Shown: positions 54,072 through 64,000, counted from the first letter of the stretch. The stretch is DNA of 64,000 nucleotides from Altericroceibacterium endophyticum (GCF_009827595.1 NZ_WTYT01000001.1:1-64000); one strand, 5' to 3'. The notes: generated by a model from the sequence alone, not told the origin. Made by a program: numbers and translations.

Positions 54072-54173
54072 GGTCGGTGTCTCTCGGCTTCTGCTTTTAC
54101 GGCGATAATTCAGCTGCATGAACGTCCGCACATGGGGCGTGTGTCGACAGGCAGCTTCTGAGGCTAATTACCT

Positions 54174-54626
54174 TCAATCCTTGCGAACATCCCGGGCCAC
54201 GGCATCGAGCACGCCATTGACGAACTTCGCTTCGCGCGCGTCGAAGAAGGCGTGGGCGACATCGACATATTCGCTGATGGCGGTGGCTTTGGGCACGTCG
54301 GGGCGGGCCATCAGCTCATAGGTGCCGGCGCGCAGGATCTGCAGCATGGTCTTGTCCAGCCGCTTGACGGTCCAGCCATCGGCCAGACGGTCCTGAATAT
54401 GGCCATCCACTTCCTCCAGCCGTGACACGGTGCCACGCACCACATCGTCGAAAAAGGGCTGATCCGCCTGATTATACTGATCATCCTCAATTTCCTTGCC
54501 GAGACGGTGCAGATGGAATTCATCCAGCAGCCGCATCAGCTTCGTGCCTTCCATCATATGCTGGTACAGCGCCTGCACCGCCGCGAGACGGGCTGCAGAA
54601 CGGGCTTTGGAGGAGGTCTTGCTCAT
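54174..54626 (-). CDS. nusB: Transcription antitermination factor NusB
   Basis: 150-residue all-helical protein that binds boxA RNA with NusE (S10) in rRNA antitermination. SKARSAARLAAVQALYQHMM is the NusB N-terminal helix, RLDKTMLQILRAGTYELM and ISEYVDVAHAFFDAREAKFVNGVLDAVARDVR the C-terminal conserved helices. Overlaps hisD by 4 bases as third gene of hisG-hisD-nusB. Confidence 0.95.
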   Translation of the reverse strand: MSKTSSKARSAARLAAVQALYQHMMEGTKLMRLLDEFHLHRLGKEIEDDQYNQADQPFFDDVVRGTVSRLEEVDGHIQDRLADGWTVKRLDKTMLQILRAGTYELMARPDVPKATAISEYVDVAHAFFDAREAKFVNGVLDAVARDVRKD

Positions 54627-55912
54627 TTCAAACGGACTTTCACGGATTTGGCATGGGCGGGCAGGCCCTCGACATCGGCTAGCGCCACAGCGGCGGGGCC
54701 GATTGCATTGACCGAACTTTCATCGAGCTGGATGAAGCTGGTGCGCTTCATGAAATCGAGCACCGAAAGTCCGGAGGAAAAGCGCGCGCGGCGCCCGGTG
54801 GGCAGGACGTGGTTGGGGCCGGCTACATAATCACCGATTGCCTCCGGCGTATAGCGGCCGAGAAACACGCTGCCTGCATGGCGCAGCTGGGCAAACAGAG
54901 CTTCGGGATCATCCACTGCCAGCTCAACGTGTTCTGCCGCCAGACGGTTGGCGAGGGCGGGGGCCTCCGCCAGATCATCGACCACGATCATCATGCCGTG
55001 ATCATCCCAGCTTTGGCGAGCGACCTTGCGGGTGGAGAGCATGGCGCATTGCACATCCACACTGTCTTCCACCTGCTGGGCAAAACCCTGATCGTCAGTG
55101 ATCAGGATGGATTGCGAAGAGGGGTCGTGCTCGGCCTGACTGAGCAGATCGGCGGCGATCCATTCGGGATCATTCTTGCCATCGGCAATCACCAGAATTT
55201 CGCTCGGTCCGGCAACCATATCGATGCCGACCACGCCATAGAGCTGGCGTTTGGCCTCCGCGACATAGGAGTTGCCGGGCCCGACAATGACGTCGACGGG
55301 GCGAATATGATCCGTTCCATAGGCCAGCGCGGCAATCGCCTGTGCGCCGCCGACACGCCAGATTTCGCCAATACCCACCAGATGGGCGGCGGCCAGCACC
55401 AGGTCATTTATCGCGCCATTGGGGGTCGGGGTGGTGATCACCAGTCGCTCTACCCCGGCAACCTGCGCGGGAATGGCGTTCATCAGCAGGGAAGAAGGAT
55501 AGGCCGCGCGCCCGCCGGGGACATAGAGCCCGGCGGCATCAACCGCGGTCCATTTGGCCCCCAGACGCACGCCCTGATCATCCCGGTAATCGCGATCCTG
55601 CGGCAATTGCGCTGTATGATAGGCGCGAATCCGGCTGGCTGCGAGTTCGAGCGCATCGCGCAAATCGCCATCCAGCGCTTCGAACGCGGCGCGGCATGTT
55701 TCGGGCGCGATCCGCCAGCTATCCTCATCCGTCAGCTGATAATTGTCGAAGCGGGCGGTGTATTCCGCCAGTGCCGTATCGCCCTTGTGGTGCATACGGG
55801 CCAGAATATCGCTGACCGTTTGCACCACGGCGCTGTCGCTTTCGCGCCGGGCATCGACCAACCGGTCAAATTTGCGGGCGAAATCGGCATCCTTACTAAA
55901 AAGCGTGTTCAT
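54623..55912 (-). CDS. hisD: Histidinol dehydrogenase
   Basis: Zinc/NAD enzyme for the last two steps of histidine synthesis (histidinol to histidine), 429 residues, normal length. Family blocks: [96 protein letters not shown] and [22 protein letters not shown] with the catalytic and zinc-binding His/Glu. Overlaps hisG (upstream) and nusB (downstream) by 4 bases. Confidence 0.96.
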   Translation of the reverse strand: MNTLFSKDADFARKFDRLVDARRESDSAVVQTVSDILARMHHKGDTALAEYTARFDNYQLTDEDSWRIAPETCRAAFEALDGDLRDALELAASRIRAYHTAQLPQDRDYRDDQGVRLGAKWTAVDAAGLYVPGGRAAYPSSLLMNAIPAQVAGVERLVITTPTPNGAINDLVLAAAHLVGIGEIWRVGGAQAIAALAYGTDHIRPVDVIVGPGNSYVAEAKRQLYGVVGIDMVAGPSEILVIADGKNDPEWIAADLLSQAEHDPSSQSILITDDQGFAQQVEDSVDVQCAMLSTRKVARQSWDDHGMMIVVDDLAEAPALANRLAAEHVELAVDDPEALFAQLRHAGSVFLGRYTPEAIGDYVAGPNHVLPTGRRARFSSGLSVLDFMKRTSFIQLDESSVNAIGPAAVALADVEGLPAHAKSVKVRLK

Positions 55913-56568
55913 TTCGCCGCCTCTTGATCGCTCAGGGCGCGGAAGGCATCGACCAGCTCACCCAGTCGGGCATCTTTTTTCAGCGCGGCACGATTGACGA
56001 TCAGCCGCGCAGAAACCGGCATGATGATGTCTTTTTCGACCAGTCCGTTCTGTTGCAGCGTGCGCCCGGTGGATACCAGATCGACGATTCGCCCGGACAG
56101 GCCGAGCGTCGGTGCCAGTTCCATTGCGCCGTTCAGCTTCACGCATTCCGCCTGCACGCCCTTGGCTTCAAACCAGCGTGAGGTGATGTTCGGATATTTG
56201 GTCGCGATTCTTAAGTGGCTGGCATATTCATGTCCCCGGTCGCGGGAATCCACCGGCTCTGCCACGGACAGGCGGCAATGGCCGATTCCGAGGTCTACCG
56301 GCGCGTAAAGCTCGGAATACTGGAATTCCTCGATCACGTCGGAGCCTACGATCCCGGCTTGGGCAGCACCAAAAGCCACAAAAGTGGCAACATCGAAAGC
56401 ACGCACCCGGATCAGGCGCATGTCATCGCGCGTGGTGTCAAAACTCAGCGCGCGGTTGGCCTTGTCGTGGAAGCCGCTTTCCGGCACCACGCCGGCGCGC
56501 GCCATCACAGGCAGGGCCTCGTCGAGAATGCGCCCCTTGGGGACGGCGAAGGTCAGCGGTTTGGTCAT
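55909..56568 (-). CDS. hisG: ATP phosphoribosyltransferase, short form
   Basis: First step of histidine synthesis: ATP plus PRPP. 219 residues from ATG 56568 ([20 protein letters not shown] is the normal start; a longer frame to 56610 adds 14 hydrophobic residues that overlap the divergent DUF2332 start). [10 protein letters not shown] and [19 protein letters not shown] are family blocks. The C-terminal regulatory domain is absent, so this short form needs HisZ, which is not in this window. Confidence 0.94.
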   Translation of the reverse strand: MTKPLTFAVPKGRILDEALPVMARAGVVPESGFHDKANRALSFDTTRDDMRLIRVRAFDVATFVAFGAAQAGIVGSDVIEEFQYSELYAPVDLGIGHCRLSVAEPVDSRDRGHEYASHLRIATKYPNITSRWFEAKGVQAECVKLNGAMELAPTLGLSGRIVDLVSTGRTLQQNGLVEKDIIMPVSARLIVNRAALKKDARLGELVDAFRALSDQEAAK

Positions 56569-56609
56569 CGACGCGCATGTAAGCGCCAGCAGGAAAAAGG
56601 GCAACGTCA

Positions 56610-57677
56610 ATGGCTAATAAGCCGCTCATGGAAATAACCGATGTGGCAGAAGCGATACGCTGGCAGGCGGATCATTCAGAGGAAGCGAACGCTCCCTGCA
56701 CCGCGCGGGTGATCCGGGCGGAGCTGGCTTTGCTGGACGGCAAAACCGCCACCGGGCGCCGAATGGCGAACTGGCAAGGGCTGTCGCTGGAGGATGCATT
56801 ACCGCTGCGGGTGGCGGCCGGGTTCCATTATTTGTTTCTGTCGGGCGAGGAAAAACGGCTGGAGCCGGTCTATGCAGGATTAACCACCGATCAGAAAACA
56901 ATTGACCGGATCGTGTCCGAACTGGCCCAAATGTACGATACGCGGCTGATGCCGTGGCTCGACAGTCCGCCTCAGACCAATGAGGCTGGGCGGTCTGCAT
57001 CCATCATGGCGGGGCTGTTATGGCTGTCACAACAGCTTGGTCCGAGGTTTGAGCTGAACGAGATCGGTGCCAGCGCGGGCGTGAACACCATGATGGAGCG
57101 GTATCATTACGACCTTGGCGGAGTGTGCACGGGGCCGCAGCGCACCCCGATGCAAATAAAGCCCGAATGGCGCGGTACACCGCCGCCGCAAAGCGAGGTG
57201 GAGATTTCATCGATTCGCGGCTGCGATATCGCGCCGGTGGACCTTTCGGATCCTGAGCGGGCCTTGCGGCTGAAAAGTTATGTCTGGGCGGATGCGCAGG
57301 AACGGATGGCTCGGATCGACGCTGCCATTTCACTTGCGAGTACCAATCCGCCCGATCTGGTGCAGCAGGATGCCGGGGACTTCGTTGAGGAGATGCTCGC
57401 CGCACCGCAAGAGCCGGGCGTTATTCGTGTGCTTTATCATTCGGTTATGTGGCAATATCTGCCGCAAGCGACGCGTGAGCGGATAAGCCGGATGATGGAA
57501 GCTGCAGCGGCGCAGGCCACAGCAGAAAAGCCGCTCGCCTGGATCCGTCTGGAAACCAACCGGGCAACCTTTCGCCACGAATTATCGCTTCGCTACTGGC
57601 CAGGCCATGCCAACTGGGTCATGCTGGGCGAAGCCCATCCGCATGGTGCCTGGGTGAATTGGACCGGCGGCGCCTGA
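56610..57677 (+). CDS. DUF2332 family protein
   Basis: 355 residues, DUF2332. Conserved stretches: [20 protein letters not shown] near the start, [42 protein letters not shown] and [19 protein letters not shown], with a methyltransferase-like GASAG loop. The biochemical function of the family is not known. Divergent from hisG with only 41 bases between start codons. AAGG precedes the ATG. Confidence 0.83.
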   Translation: MANKPLMEITDVAEAIRWQADHSEEANAPCTARVIRAELALLDGKTATGRRMANWQGLSLEDALPLRVAAGFHYLFLSGEEKRLEPVYAGLTTDQKTIDRIVSELAQMYDTRLMPWLDSPPQTNEAGRSASIMAGLLWLSQQLGPRFELNEIGASAGVNTMMERYHYDLGGVCTGPQRTPMQIKPEWRGTPPPQSEVEISSIRGCDIAPVDLSDPERALRLKSYVWADAQERMARIDAAISLASTNPPDLVQQDAGDFVEEMLAAPQEPGVIRVLYHSVMWQYLPQATRERISRMMEAAAAQATAEKPLAWIRLETNRATFRHELSLRYWPGHANWVMLGEAHPHGAWVNWTGGA

Positions 57678-57771
57678 GCGTCTGTTTCAGCCTGTTTGGT
57701 ACTGCCGCCGCTCAGCTAGACCCCTGCACAACTAAGCTCCCGCACATTAGTCACGCAATTGGAGACCCCAC

Positions 57772-58395
57772 ATGAAACCCCATTCCCGCATATTCCTTCC
57801 CAGCGTGCTGGCGCTGTCGCTGGTACCTCTCGCTGCCTGTTCGGGCGGTGCAGAGCAGGAGCCAGCACCGCTGGATGGCAGTTGGACTCTGCAAAACGAT
57901 CAATCGCGCCTCTCCTTCATGAGCGTGAAAAATGGTGCGATCATTGAATCGCACAAATTCACGGATCTTTCTGGCACAGTCTCCGACAGTGGCGTGGCGG
58001 AGGTGACGATCGATTTGGGATCGGTCGCCACCAATATTGACGCGCGCGATCAACGGATGCGCGACATTCTTTTTCAGGTCGACCAGTTTCCTGATGCGGT
58101 TGTGACGGCGCAGATTGATCCCGCTCAGTTCAAGGCGCTGAAACCCGGTGAAAGCCAGACGGAAACCATACCTGCCGCGCTGGACCTGCATGGCACCAAG
58201 GCAGATTTGAATGCGGATGTGGAAGTGACTCGCATCGGTGATGACACGGTGCGCGTGGAAACGGTGACGCCGATAATGGTCAACGCAGCTGATTTCAGTC
58301 TCGATCAGGGTATTGAGCAGCTGCGCGAAGTGGCTGGCCTAGATGCGATTACCGGCAATGTTCCGGTCAGCTTCGTGCTGACCTATACACGCTAA
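57772..58395 (+). CDS. YceI-like lipoprotein
   Basis: 207 residues. The lipoprotein signal has lipobox PLAAC, Cys at residue 23. The mature protein is a YceI-type lipocalin-like beta barrel (SWTLQNDQSRLSFMSVKNGAIIESHKFTDLSGTV, then DARDQRMRDILFQVDQFPDAVVTA). YceI proteins bind isoprenoid chains in the periplasm. GGAG lies 8 bases before the ATG. Followed by a strong terminator. Confidence 0.88.
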   Translation: MKPHSRIFLPSVLALSLVPLAACSGGAEQEPAPLDGSWTLQNDQSRLSFMSVKNGAIIESHKFTDLSGTVSDSGVAEVTIDLGSVATNIDARDQRMRDILFQVDQFPDAVVTAQIDPAQFKALKPGESQTETIPAALDLHGTKADLNADVEVTRIGDDTVRVETVTPIMVNAADFSLDQGIEQLREVAGLDAITGNVPVSFVLTYTR

Positions 58396-58402
58396 ATATA
58401 GA

Positions 58403-58436
58403 AGCGGTCCCGCGGGTGCTGCGGGGCCGCTTTTTT
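58403..58436 (+). terminator. Rho-independent terminator after the YceI gene
   Basis: AGCGGTCCCGC (58403-58413), a 7-base loop, then GCGGGGCCGCT (58421-58431) pair with one internal mismatch; a run of six T (58431-58436) follows. It ends transcription of the yceI-like gene; the convergent pirin gene stops next to it. Confidence 0.88.
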
Positions 58437-59319
58437 AAGGATAGCTGACGGTCTTGGGTTTGTCGGGCAGGGGAATGCTCTCCCCGTCCTCACCGGGCAC
58501 GGAGTCAAATTTTCCGGCCCGCCAGTCTTCCTTGGCCTGCTGTATCCGCTCGCGCGACGAGCTGACGAAGTTCCAGAAAACGTGGCGTTTGGTGGGGAAG
58601 GCTTCTCCGCCAAGCAGCATTACCCGCGCGCCATTGGTGGAGCGCAGAGTCATCGGTTCGCCGGGTTTCAGCACATGCAAATTGAACAATTCCAGCGCTT
58701 GCGCATCCAGCGTGGCGTCGCCGCCAACCAGCATTACCGCACGCTCTTCTGCCCGCGCGTCAATCGGCAGGGCACCGCGGGGCTGGAGCACGATTTCGGC
58801 ATAGATCGTATCGCTATAGGTGGTGGTCGGCGCGCTCTTGCCCCATAGCGACCCCATGATGACCCGCGCCTGAGTGCCGCCATCTTCCAATATCGGCAGG
58901 TCTTTCACAGCTTCAAAAGCGGGGGCCATTTCCTCCTGACCATCGGGCAGGGCCAGCCAGGTCTGCATGCCATACAGCTTGGCGCCCTTGTCCCGTTCTT
59001 CCTGCGGGCTACGCTCGGAATGGGTGATGCCACTGCCGGCGGTCATCAGATTGACTTGTCCGGGGCGGATGGTCGCATAATTGCCAAGACTGTCACGGTG
59101 ATCAATCGCGCCCTGAAACAACCAGGTCACTGTGGCGAGATTGATATGCGGATGTGGGCGCACATCCATGCCCTTGCCCAGATCAAGCTGTGCCGGGCCG
59201 AACTGATCCACAAAAATGAATGGCCCGATCATGGTCCGATCCCGCGCCGGAATCGCGCGGCGGACTTTGAAATCGCCAAGATCATGCGTGACGGGCGTCA
59301 GTGTCTGGATAAAGCTCAT
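58435..59319 (-). CDS. Pirin family protein
   Basis: 294-residue bicupin. The metal ligands expected in pirins are present: H56 and H58 (RPHPHIN), H100 and E102 (GITHSER), positions almost the same as in human pirin. Some bacterial pirins have quercetinase activity; role here unknown. Its ATG overlaps the GST stop by 4 bases, so it is the last gene of bolA-GST-pirin. Confidence 0.9.
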   Translation of the reverse strand: MSFIQTLTPVTHDLGDFKVRRAIPARDRTMIGPFIFVDQFGPAQLDLGKGMDVRPHPHINLATVTWLFQGAIDHRDSLGNYATIRPGQVNLMTAGSGITHSERSPQEERDKGAKLYGMQTWLALPDGQEEMAPAFEAVKDLPILEDGGTQARVIMGSLWGKSAPTTTYSDTIYAEIVLQPRGALPIDARAEERAVMLVGGDATLDAQALELFNLHVLKPGEPMTLRSTNGARVMLLGGEAFPTKRHVFWNFVSSSRERIQQAKEDWRAGKFDSVPGEDGESIPLPDKPKTVSYP

Positions 59320-60032
59320 GCAGCATCAAGCTCCGGATAGTTGCGGAATATCCCTTCCGTGCCGAAGGCCGCACACCGATCAGATGCACGATACGCATCC
59401 AGATATTCCAAGGCGAAGGTTTTTTGCTGAATTTGATGGATCGTGGGATAGTCGCTCTGCAGCGCTGCCATCCGCAGCGGGAACATGAAATGCAGCCCGT
59501 CGAGCAGATAGGCGATAGAGGTGTCTCCGGTGCTCCAGCTATCCCCTTCCAGCAGCCAGTCGCCATCATGGGCATTGGCGATCCGTTCGAAATGAGCGAG
59601 ATATTTGGGAATACGCTGTTCACGGAACTTTTCCGCCGACTGTATCGCCGCGTCCCGCTGATCTTCATAATAGAATGCGGTTGAAATCGGATGATGCACG
59701 GCGTGCACCTCTTCGGTGATATCGGCAATATCGCATTGCAACTGATTGAGATAGCGCATGCCAGCCGCATCGCTCGGCCCCAGCCCATGTTCCTGATTTA
59801 AAAACAGCAGGATATTGGCCGTTTGTGCGATGCTTTCGCTCCCCGTTTCGAGCAAGGGGACCGCAAATGCATGGCAGCCTTGTTTGGCCTCCAGATGCTC
59901 CGCCACTGCGGCAAAGCCATCCTCTGCATCGCGCGCGCAATCCGTATAGGGAATCTGCGCAGCCTCCAGCGGATAGCGGATGAAATCGCCCCGTCCGGGC
60001 AGTGTCGGCCAGTACCAGAAATCATAGACCAT
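59316..60032 (-). CDS. Glutathione S-transferase family protein
   Basis: 238 residues. The N-terminal thioredoxin-like domain starts YDFWYWPTLPGRGDFIRYPLEAAQIPY, with FAVPLLETGSESIAQTANILLFL giving the cis-Pro and glutathione-binding Glu-Ser. A C-terminal helical domain follows, with WLLEGDSWSTGDTSIAYLLDGL. Closest in look to sigma/alpha-type eukaryote-like GSTs. Starts 11 bases after bolA and overlaps pirin. Substrate unknown. Confidence 0.85.
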   Translation of the reverse strand: MVYDFWYWPTLPGRGDFIRYPLEAAQIPYTDCARDAEDGFAAVAEHLEAKQGCHAFAVPLLETGSESIAQTANILLFLNQEHGLGPSDAAGMRYLNQLQCDIADITEEVHAVHHPISTAFYYEDQRDAAIQSAEKFREQRIPKYLAHFERIANAHDGDWLLEGDSWSTGDTSIAYLLDGLHFMFPLRMAALQSDYPTIHQIQQKTFALEYLDAYRASDRCAAFGTEGIFRNYPELDAA

Positions 60033-60043
60033 TTGCGCGCGCC

Positions 60044-60322
60044 TTACTTCTTGTCATCGGGGGCAGAGGCGCGAATGGCGAGGGCATGGACCCGTTCGCC
60101 GGGAATATCGCCCAATGCACGGTTCACCATACGCTGCCGCTCCAGGCGGCTTTTGCCGGAAAAGGCCTCGCTTTCGATTACGACGGTAAAATGCGATTCT
60201 CCGCTGCCGTCATCGCCTGAATGGCCCGAGTGCATCGCGCTGTCATTGTTCACTTCCAAGTGGTTGGGGGTGAAGGAATTGGTGAGCAGATTGTGGATTT
60301 CTGTTTCTAGCGGTCCGGCCAT
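60044..60322 (-). CDS. BolA family protein
   Basis: 92 residues with the BolA fold: IHNLLTNSFTPNHLEVNNDS, then SHFTVVIESEAFSGKSRLERQRMVNRALGDIPGERVHALAIRA. BolA proteins act with monothiol glutaredoxins in iron-sulfur handling; no glutaredoxin is adjacent here. Divergent from the J-domain gene by 56 bases. Confidence 0.93.
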   Translation of the reverse strand: MAGPLETEIHNLLTNSFTPNHLEVNNDSAMHSGHSGDDGSGESHFTVVIESEAFSGKSRLERQRMVNRALGDIPGERVHALAIRASAPDDKK

Positions 60323-60378
60323 TTTATCCTCAAGACATCAGTAGGGGGTTTTCATGAAAGGAATCTCTCCCCATCCTA

Positions 60379-60966
60379 ATGGGTGTGAGAGAGACAAAGT
60401 TCCACGGTCGATTTGAATCCAAGGGCAGATCCTGTGAGCGGCCCGGCTGCACGCAGGCCGGAGAATTTCGCGCGCCCAGTGATCGCGGCCCCGGTTTTGA
60501 CGGGCCGGGCGAGTGGCGCTGGTTCTGTTTGGAACATGTGCGCGAATTCAACGCCGGATATGACTGGTTCGAAGGGATGAGCGCGGACGAAATCCTCGAT
60601 GCGCAATCTCCCATATCAGGCTGGCGCACTTATAATCGCGTGTATCAGGGCACTGGGCCGGATATGCCGCGCTGGCAGGATTATGATGATCCGCTGGATG
60701 CCATCAATGGCCGAATGCGTGATATTAAGCGGCGGGCGGCTGGCGCGCAGGCCGAATATAACCGTTTCACTCCGCATGAGCGGGAAGCGCTGACCGTGAT
60801 GGGCCTGTCCGCCAGTTCCGATCGCCAGCAACTACGCCGACGCTATTCCGAATTGGTGCGCCGTTATCATCCTGATCGCAATGGCGGGGATCGTAGCCAT
60901 GAAAACCGTCTGCAGCGAGTGGTGGAGGCCTATCAATTACTGCGCCGGGCGGGCGCTTTTGCTTAG
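60379..60966 (+). CDS. C-terminal J-domain protein (DnaJ-like)
   Basis: 195 residues. The N-terminal 100 residues have Cys pairs ([17 protein letters not shown]) that may bind a metal. The J domain is C-terminal (about 135-195): [36 protein letters not shown] with the HPD motif required to stimulate DnaK. It lies between bolA and cobS, an order often seen in Alphaproteobacteria. Confidence 0.9.
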   Translation: MGVRETKFHGRFESKGRSCERPGCTQAGEFRAPSDRGPGFDGPGEWRWFCLEHVREFNAGYDWFEGMSADEILDAQSPISGWRTYNRVYQGTGPDMPRWQDYDDPLDAINGRMRDIKRRAAGAQAEYNRFTPHEREALTVMGLSASSDRQQLRRRYSELVRRYHPDRNGGDRSHENRLQRVVEAYQLLRRAGAFA

Positions 60967-61067
60967 CTGCTGACTTGGGCGATACAAATTCACCCGGCCC
61001 AGGGCCAGAGCATCTTCGCGCATTCCATGTTGCAGCCGCTCGTCTCGACGTCTACGCACGTGCCGCG

Positions 61068-62057
61068 ATGAATGAACAGACCGATAAAAGCTTCGATAGC
61101 ACTGAAGATACAGTGCTTGCTGCCCCCGATATCGAGGTAGATGTCCGCCAGACCTTTGGCATCGATATCGATATGAAGGTGCCCGCCTTTTCGAAGGCGG
61201 ATGCCCGCGTGCCCGATACGGATGAGAACTATGTGTTCGATCCGGACACCACTCTGGCGATTCTGGCGGGCTTTGCCCATGATCGCCGGGTGATGGTCCA
61301 AGGCTATCACGGCACGGGTAAATCGACCCATATCGAACAGGTCGCCGCACGGCTGAACTGGCCCTGTGTACGGATCAACCTGGACGCGCATATCAGCCGG
61401 ATCGATCTGGTCGGCCGCGATGCGATCGTTCTGCGCGACGGTTTGCAGGTCACCGAATTCCGCGAAGGTCTGCTCCCCTGGGCCTTGCAGCATCCGGTTG
61501 CACTGGTGTTTGACGAATATGACGCGGGTCGCCCCGATGTGATGTTCGTGATTCAGCGTGTGCTGGAACAGCAGGGCAAGCTGACCCTGCTCGATCAGAA
61601 CCGCGTGATCCGCCCGGACCCCAATTTCCGGCTGTTCGCCACGTCCAACACGGTTGGTCTGGGTGACACCAGCGGGCTGTACCATGGCACGCAGGCGATC
61701 AATCAGGGTCAGATGGACCGCTGGAACATGGTGGTTGGCCTCAACTACCTGCCGGCTGAAACCGAACAGAAGATCGTTTCGACCAAGACCAAGCTGGATG
61801 ACGAAACCGTCGCCAATATGATCCGTGTTGCCGATCTGTCGCGTCAGGGCTTCATCAATGGCGATATCTCGACCGTGATGAGCCCGCGTACGGTGATCAG
61901 CTGGGCACAGAATGCCGAGATTCTCGGTGATCTGGGCTTCGCCTTCCGCCTGTCCTTCCTCAACAAATGTGATGAGGCGGAACGGATGCTGGTGGCTGAA
62001 TATTATCAGCGCGTCTTTGGCGTCGAACTGCCGGAAAGTGTCGTCGGCAAGGCATAA
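61068..62057 (+). CDS. cobS: CobS-type AAA+ chelatase ATPase
   Basis: 329 residues from ATG 61068; the frame opens earlier to 60975 but that region is not CobS-like. AAA+ motifs: Walker [10 protein letters not shown] (about 79-87), Walker [13 protein letters not shown], sensor [11 protein letters not shown]. CobS with CobT and CobN inserts cobalt during cobalamin synthesis, but no cobalamin genes are near, and the usual cobT partner is not downstream. It may serve another metal-chelatase or MoxR-like role. Confidence 0.88.
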   Translation: MNEQTDKSFDSTEDTVLAAPDIEVDVRQTFGIDIDMKVPAFSKADARVPDTDENYVFDPDTTLAILAGFAHDRRVMVQGYHGTGKSTHIEQVAARLNWPCVRINLDAHISRIDLVGRDAIVLRDGLQVTEFREGLLPWALQHPVALVFDEYDAGRPDVMFVIQRVLEQQGKLTLLDQNRVIRPDPNFRLFATSNTVGLGDTSGLYHGTQAINQGQMDRWNMVVGLNYLPAETEQKIVSTKTKLDDETVANMIRVADLSRQGFINGDISTVMSPRTVISWAQNAEILGDLGFAFRLSFLNKCDEAERMLVAEYYQRVFGVELPESVVGKA

Positions 62058-62160
62058 GAAGCTGGCGGGCCTGTGCGCTCGCCGCTTTCCTCAATCCCGG
62101 CATTCCATTTTCGTCGTATCCCGCGCAGGCGGAGATAACGGCGGATAATGATAGGAGGTT

Positions 62161-62910
62161 TCAGACCTCCTCCGGATAGACCGCCTTCACGAAATAAAGC
62201 CCGTCGGGCGGTGCATTGAGGCCCAGTGCCTGCCGGTCGCATGCTTCGAGTGCGCGGCCCATTTGCTCCTCTTCCCATTGTCCTTGCCCGACCAGCGCGA
62301 GGCAGCCGACCATGGAGCGCACCTGATGATGCAGGAAACTGCGCGCGGCCGCCTCGACAATCACCCATTCTCCTTCGCGCCGCACATCCAGCCGATCCAG
62401 CGTTTTTTCAGGACTGGCGGCCTGGCAATGCGCAGAACGGAAGGTCGTGAAGTCGTGAAATCCGGTCAAGCTCTGCGCCGCGCGGTGCATGGCCTCTGCA
62501 TCCAGCGGACGCGCAATCTGCCAGGCTAGTCCGCGGTCAAAGGTCAGCGGCGCCCGGCGGTTATGGATGCGATATTCGTAAGACCGGCCAATACAGGAAA
62601 AGCGGGCATGCCAGTCATCCGGCTTCACCTCGCAGGCGATGACCGAAATGGGATCAGGCCGTAATTTGGCATTCAGCGCTTCCATCAGGCGGAAGGGTTC
62701 GAACGGCTTGGCGATATCCATATGGCTGCGCATGGCCAGCGCATGGACACCCGAATCGGTGCGCCCGGCACTATGCAGTGTCACCTCTTCACCGGTGATG
62801 GCCTGCGCCGCCTCTTCCAGCGATTGCTGGACACTTGGGCCATGGGCCTGCCTTTGCAGCCCCATGAAAGGGCCACCGTTAAATTCGATGGTCAGGGCGA
62901 AACGGCTCAT
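62161..62910 (-). CDS. truA: tRNA pseudouridine(38-40) synthase
   Basis: 249 residues from ATG 62910 ([21 protein letters not shown]); the longer frame to 63072 overlaps fmt. Catalytic D52 is in [11 protein letters not shown]. Other blocks: [34 protein letters not shown] and [11 protein letters not shown]. Modifies the anticodon arm of many tRNAs. Lies 55 bases after fmt on the same strand. Confidence 0.95.
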   Translation of the reverse strand: MSRFALTIEFNGGPFMGLQRQAHGPSVQQSLEEAAQAITGEEVTLHSAGRTDSGVHALAMRSHMDIAKPFEPFRLMEALNAKLRPDPISVIACEVKPDDWHARFSCIGRSYEYRIHNRRAPLTFDRGLAWQIARPLDAEAMHRAAQSLTGFHDFTTFRSAHCQAASPEKTLDRLDVRREGEWVIVEAAARSFLHHQVRSMVGCLALVGQGQWEEEQMGRALEACDRQALGLNAPPDGLYFVKAVYPEEV

Positions 62911-62965
62911 AGGGAGCACTGCCGCCTGCGCGGGAGGGAAGAATTTATGGAGAAAATTCGAAGAA

Positions 62966-63871
62966 TCACCGCAGCACCGTTCCCACCGGCACTTGTTTAC
63001 CGCGCAGGAAGGCATCCACATCCATGGCGGGCTTGCCTGCGCGCTGAATCCGCACGGGACGCAGCGCGGCATTACCGCAAGCGATGGTCAGCTGGTCATC
63101 CAGCACGGTGCCCGGTGCGCCATTAACGCCCACGACATGCGCTTCGAGCACCTTGATCCGTTCTCCATCGAGCGGAAACCACGATCCGGGGAAAGGGTTG
63201 AAGGCGCGCACTTCGCGTTCCAGCAATTCGGCGGGTTTGGTAAAATCTATCTGGGCTTCGCTCTTGTTGATTTTCGCCGCATAGGTCGCATCCTTGTCAT
63301 CCTGAGGCACCGGATGCAGCGCGTCGAGGTCGATCAGCGTGCCGACGGTCAATTGCGCGCCCAGTTCGGCCAGTTCCTCGGTCAGCTGGCCAGTGGTCTT
63401 ATCCTCCACCGGGGTGCGCACGGTGGCAATCATGTCGCCCGTATCCAGCCCCTTGGCCATTTGCATCAGGGTGATTCCGGTTACATTGTCGCCAGCCAAG
63501 ATCGCGCGCTGGATCGGCGCGGCACCGCGCCAGTGCGGCAACAGGGATGCATGAATATTGAGACAGCCATGCTTGGGCCCCTCCAGCACCGGTGTGGGCA
63601 GGATCAGGCCATAGGCGGCAACAATCGCCAGATCTGCCTCCAGCTCGAGAAATTCGGCCTGCGCTGCGACATCTTTCAGCGAATGGGGATGGCGCACCTC
63701 GATCCCGAGCCGTTCCGCCTCTGCCTGTACAGGGGAAGGGCGCAGTGATTTACCCCGGCCCGCGCGGCGCGGCGGCTGGGTATAGGCGGCAAGAATCGTG
63801 TGGTTCGCTTCGTCCAGAGCGGTGAGGGTCGGCACCGCGAATTCCGGCGTTCCCATGAAGATGATGCGCAT
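62966..63871 (-). CDS. fmt: Methionyl-tRNA formyltransferase
   Basis: 301 residues. Transfers a formyl group from 10-formyl-THF to initiator Met-t[22 protein letters not shown] starts the Rossmann domain; [24 protein letters not shown] and [19 protein letters not shown] carry the formyl-THF site (Asn, His, Asp). The C-terminal OB domain begins about residue 205. Forms an fmt-truA pair; def is not between fmt and recR here. Confidence 0.96.
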   Translation of the reverse strand: MRIIFMGTPEFAVPTLTALDEANHTILAAYTQPPRRAGRGKSLRPSPVQAEAERLGIEVRHPHSLKDVAAQAEFLELEADLAIVAAYGLILPTPVLEGPKHGCLNIHASLLPHWRGAAPIQRAILAGDNVTGITLMQMAKGLDTGDMIATVRTPVEDKTTGQLTEELAELGAQLTVGTLIDLDALHPVPQDDKDATYAAKINKSEAQIDFTKPAELLEREVRAFNPFPGSWFPLDGERIKVLEAHVVGVNGAPGTVLDDQLTIACGNAALRPVRIQRAGKPAMDVDAFLRGKQVPVGTVLR

Positions 63872-63923
63872 AGAGTTTTGTGATGCCTTCTAAAATCGTC
63901 TCACAGGCCCTATCTGCGAGACC

Positions 63924-64000
63924 ATGGCATCGCAAGAGATCGAGGCGCTTTCCGCAGCATTGGCGCGGCTACCGGGGCTGGGGCCGCGTTCGGCGCGGCG
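63924..64000 (+). CDS. recR: Recombination protein RecR (5' end only)
   Basis: Cut by the window edge after 25 codons. The start MASQEIEALSAALARLPGLG matches the RecR helix-hairpin-helix N-terminus (LPGLGPRSARR). RecR works with RecF/RecO in loading RecA. Divergent from fmt by 52 bases. Confidence 0.85.
   Translation, partial: MASQEIEALSAALARLPGLGPRSAR

Noticed and set aside
54809-55927. 372-codon plus-strand frame
   Set aside because: Antisense to hisD; no independent support.
62639-63748. 369-codon plus-strand frame
   Set aside because: Antisense across truA and fmt, both clearly recognisable on the minus strand.

Overview
The window looks like a piece of a GC-rich alphaproteobacterial chromosome, most likely order Sphingomonadales (Erythrobacteraceae or Sphingomonadaceae). 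This is inferred from the compact run infA, maf, RNase E/G, yacG, tRNA-Phe, the hisG-hisD-nusB block, a stand-alone cobS-type gene beside bolA and a J-domain gene, short-form HisG, and large outer-membrane receptor and efflux genes with Alphaproteobacteria-like sequence. Nearly everything is coding, and many neighbours overlap by 4 bases (ATGA or GTGA). I see no insertion sequence, integrase, CRISPR array or replication origin.

Layout. 0.2-4.8 kb: a four-gene Csu-type (spore coat U) chaperone-usher pilus operon. 4.9-11 kb: an M1 metallopeptidase, a MarR regulator and a large hybrid histidine kinase. 11-24 kb: a surface-glycan locus with dTDP-L-rhamnose synthesis (rfbACDB), a two-gene phage-like insert ending in an SGNH hydrolase, acyltransferase, O-antigen polymerase/ligase, sulfotransferase, flippase and three glycosyltransferases, switching strand several times. 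24-29 kb: a MarR-controlled tripartite efflux operon (FUSC, DUF1656, HlyD, NodT-type outer-membrane factor). 29-32 kb: an MFS exporter divergent from a MocR-type regulator over a perfect palindrome. 32-34 kb: the conserved tRNA-Phe/yacG/RNase/maf/infA block; yacG here is a 57-residue gene read directly from the DNA. 34-40 kb: a TonB-receptor-like outer-membrane protein, UvrC and acyl-CoA thioesterase II.

40-45 kb: a 564-base gene-poor stretch, a diguanylate-cyclase-like membrane protein with a broken GGDEF motif, two tandem membrane desaturase paralogues around a small membrane protein, and ThiL. 45-54 kb: accessory genes (S1/P1 nuclease, a lipoprotein, a TetR/Rieske oxygenase divergon, a GNAT enzyme, a ferritin-like/GtrA/glycosyltransferase operon and a TetR/MFS operon) lying between thiL and nusB, which are neighbours in many Alphaproteobacteria. 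54-64 kb: nusB-hisD-hisG, DUF2332, a YceI lipoprotein, pirin/GST/BolA, J-domain protein, CobS, TruA, Fmt and the first 25 codons of recR.

Themes. The window is rich in cell-surface functions (pilus, rhamnose-containing glycan with sulfate and acyl decoration, outer-membrane receptor) and in small self-contained regulator-plus-target modules whose operators can be read directly: perfect inverted repeats lie in front of marR (29.1 kb), mocR (30.46 kb), tetR/Rieske (48.38 kb) and tetR/MFS (52.37 kb). No wholly new system is proven. The best candidates for something undescribed are the ferritin-like/GtrA/glycosyltransferase operon, the desaturase triad, the degenerate GGDEF sensor, and the phage-like pair inside the glycan locus.
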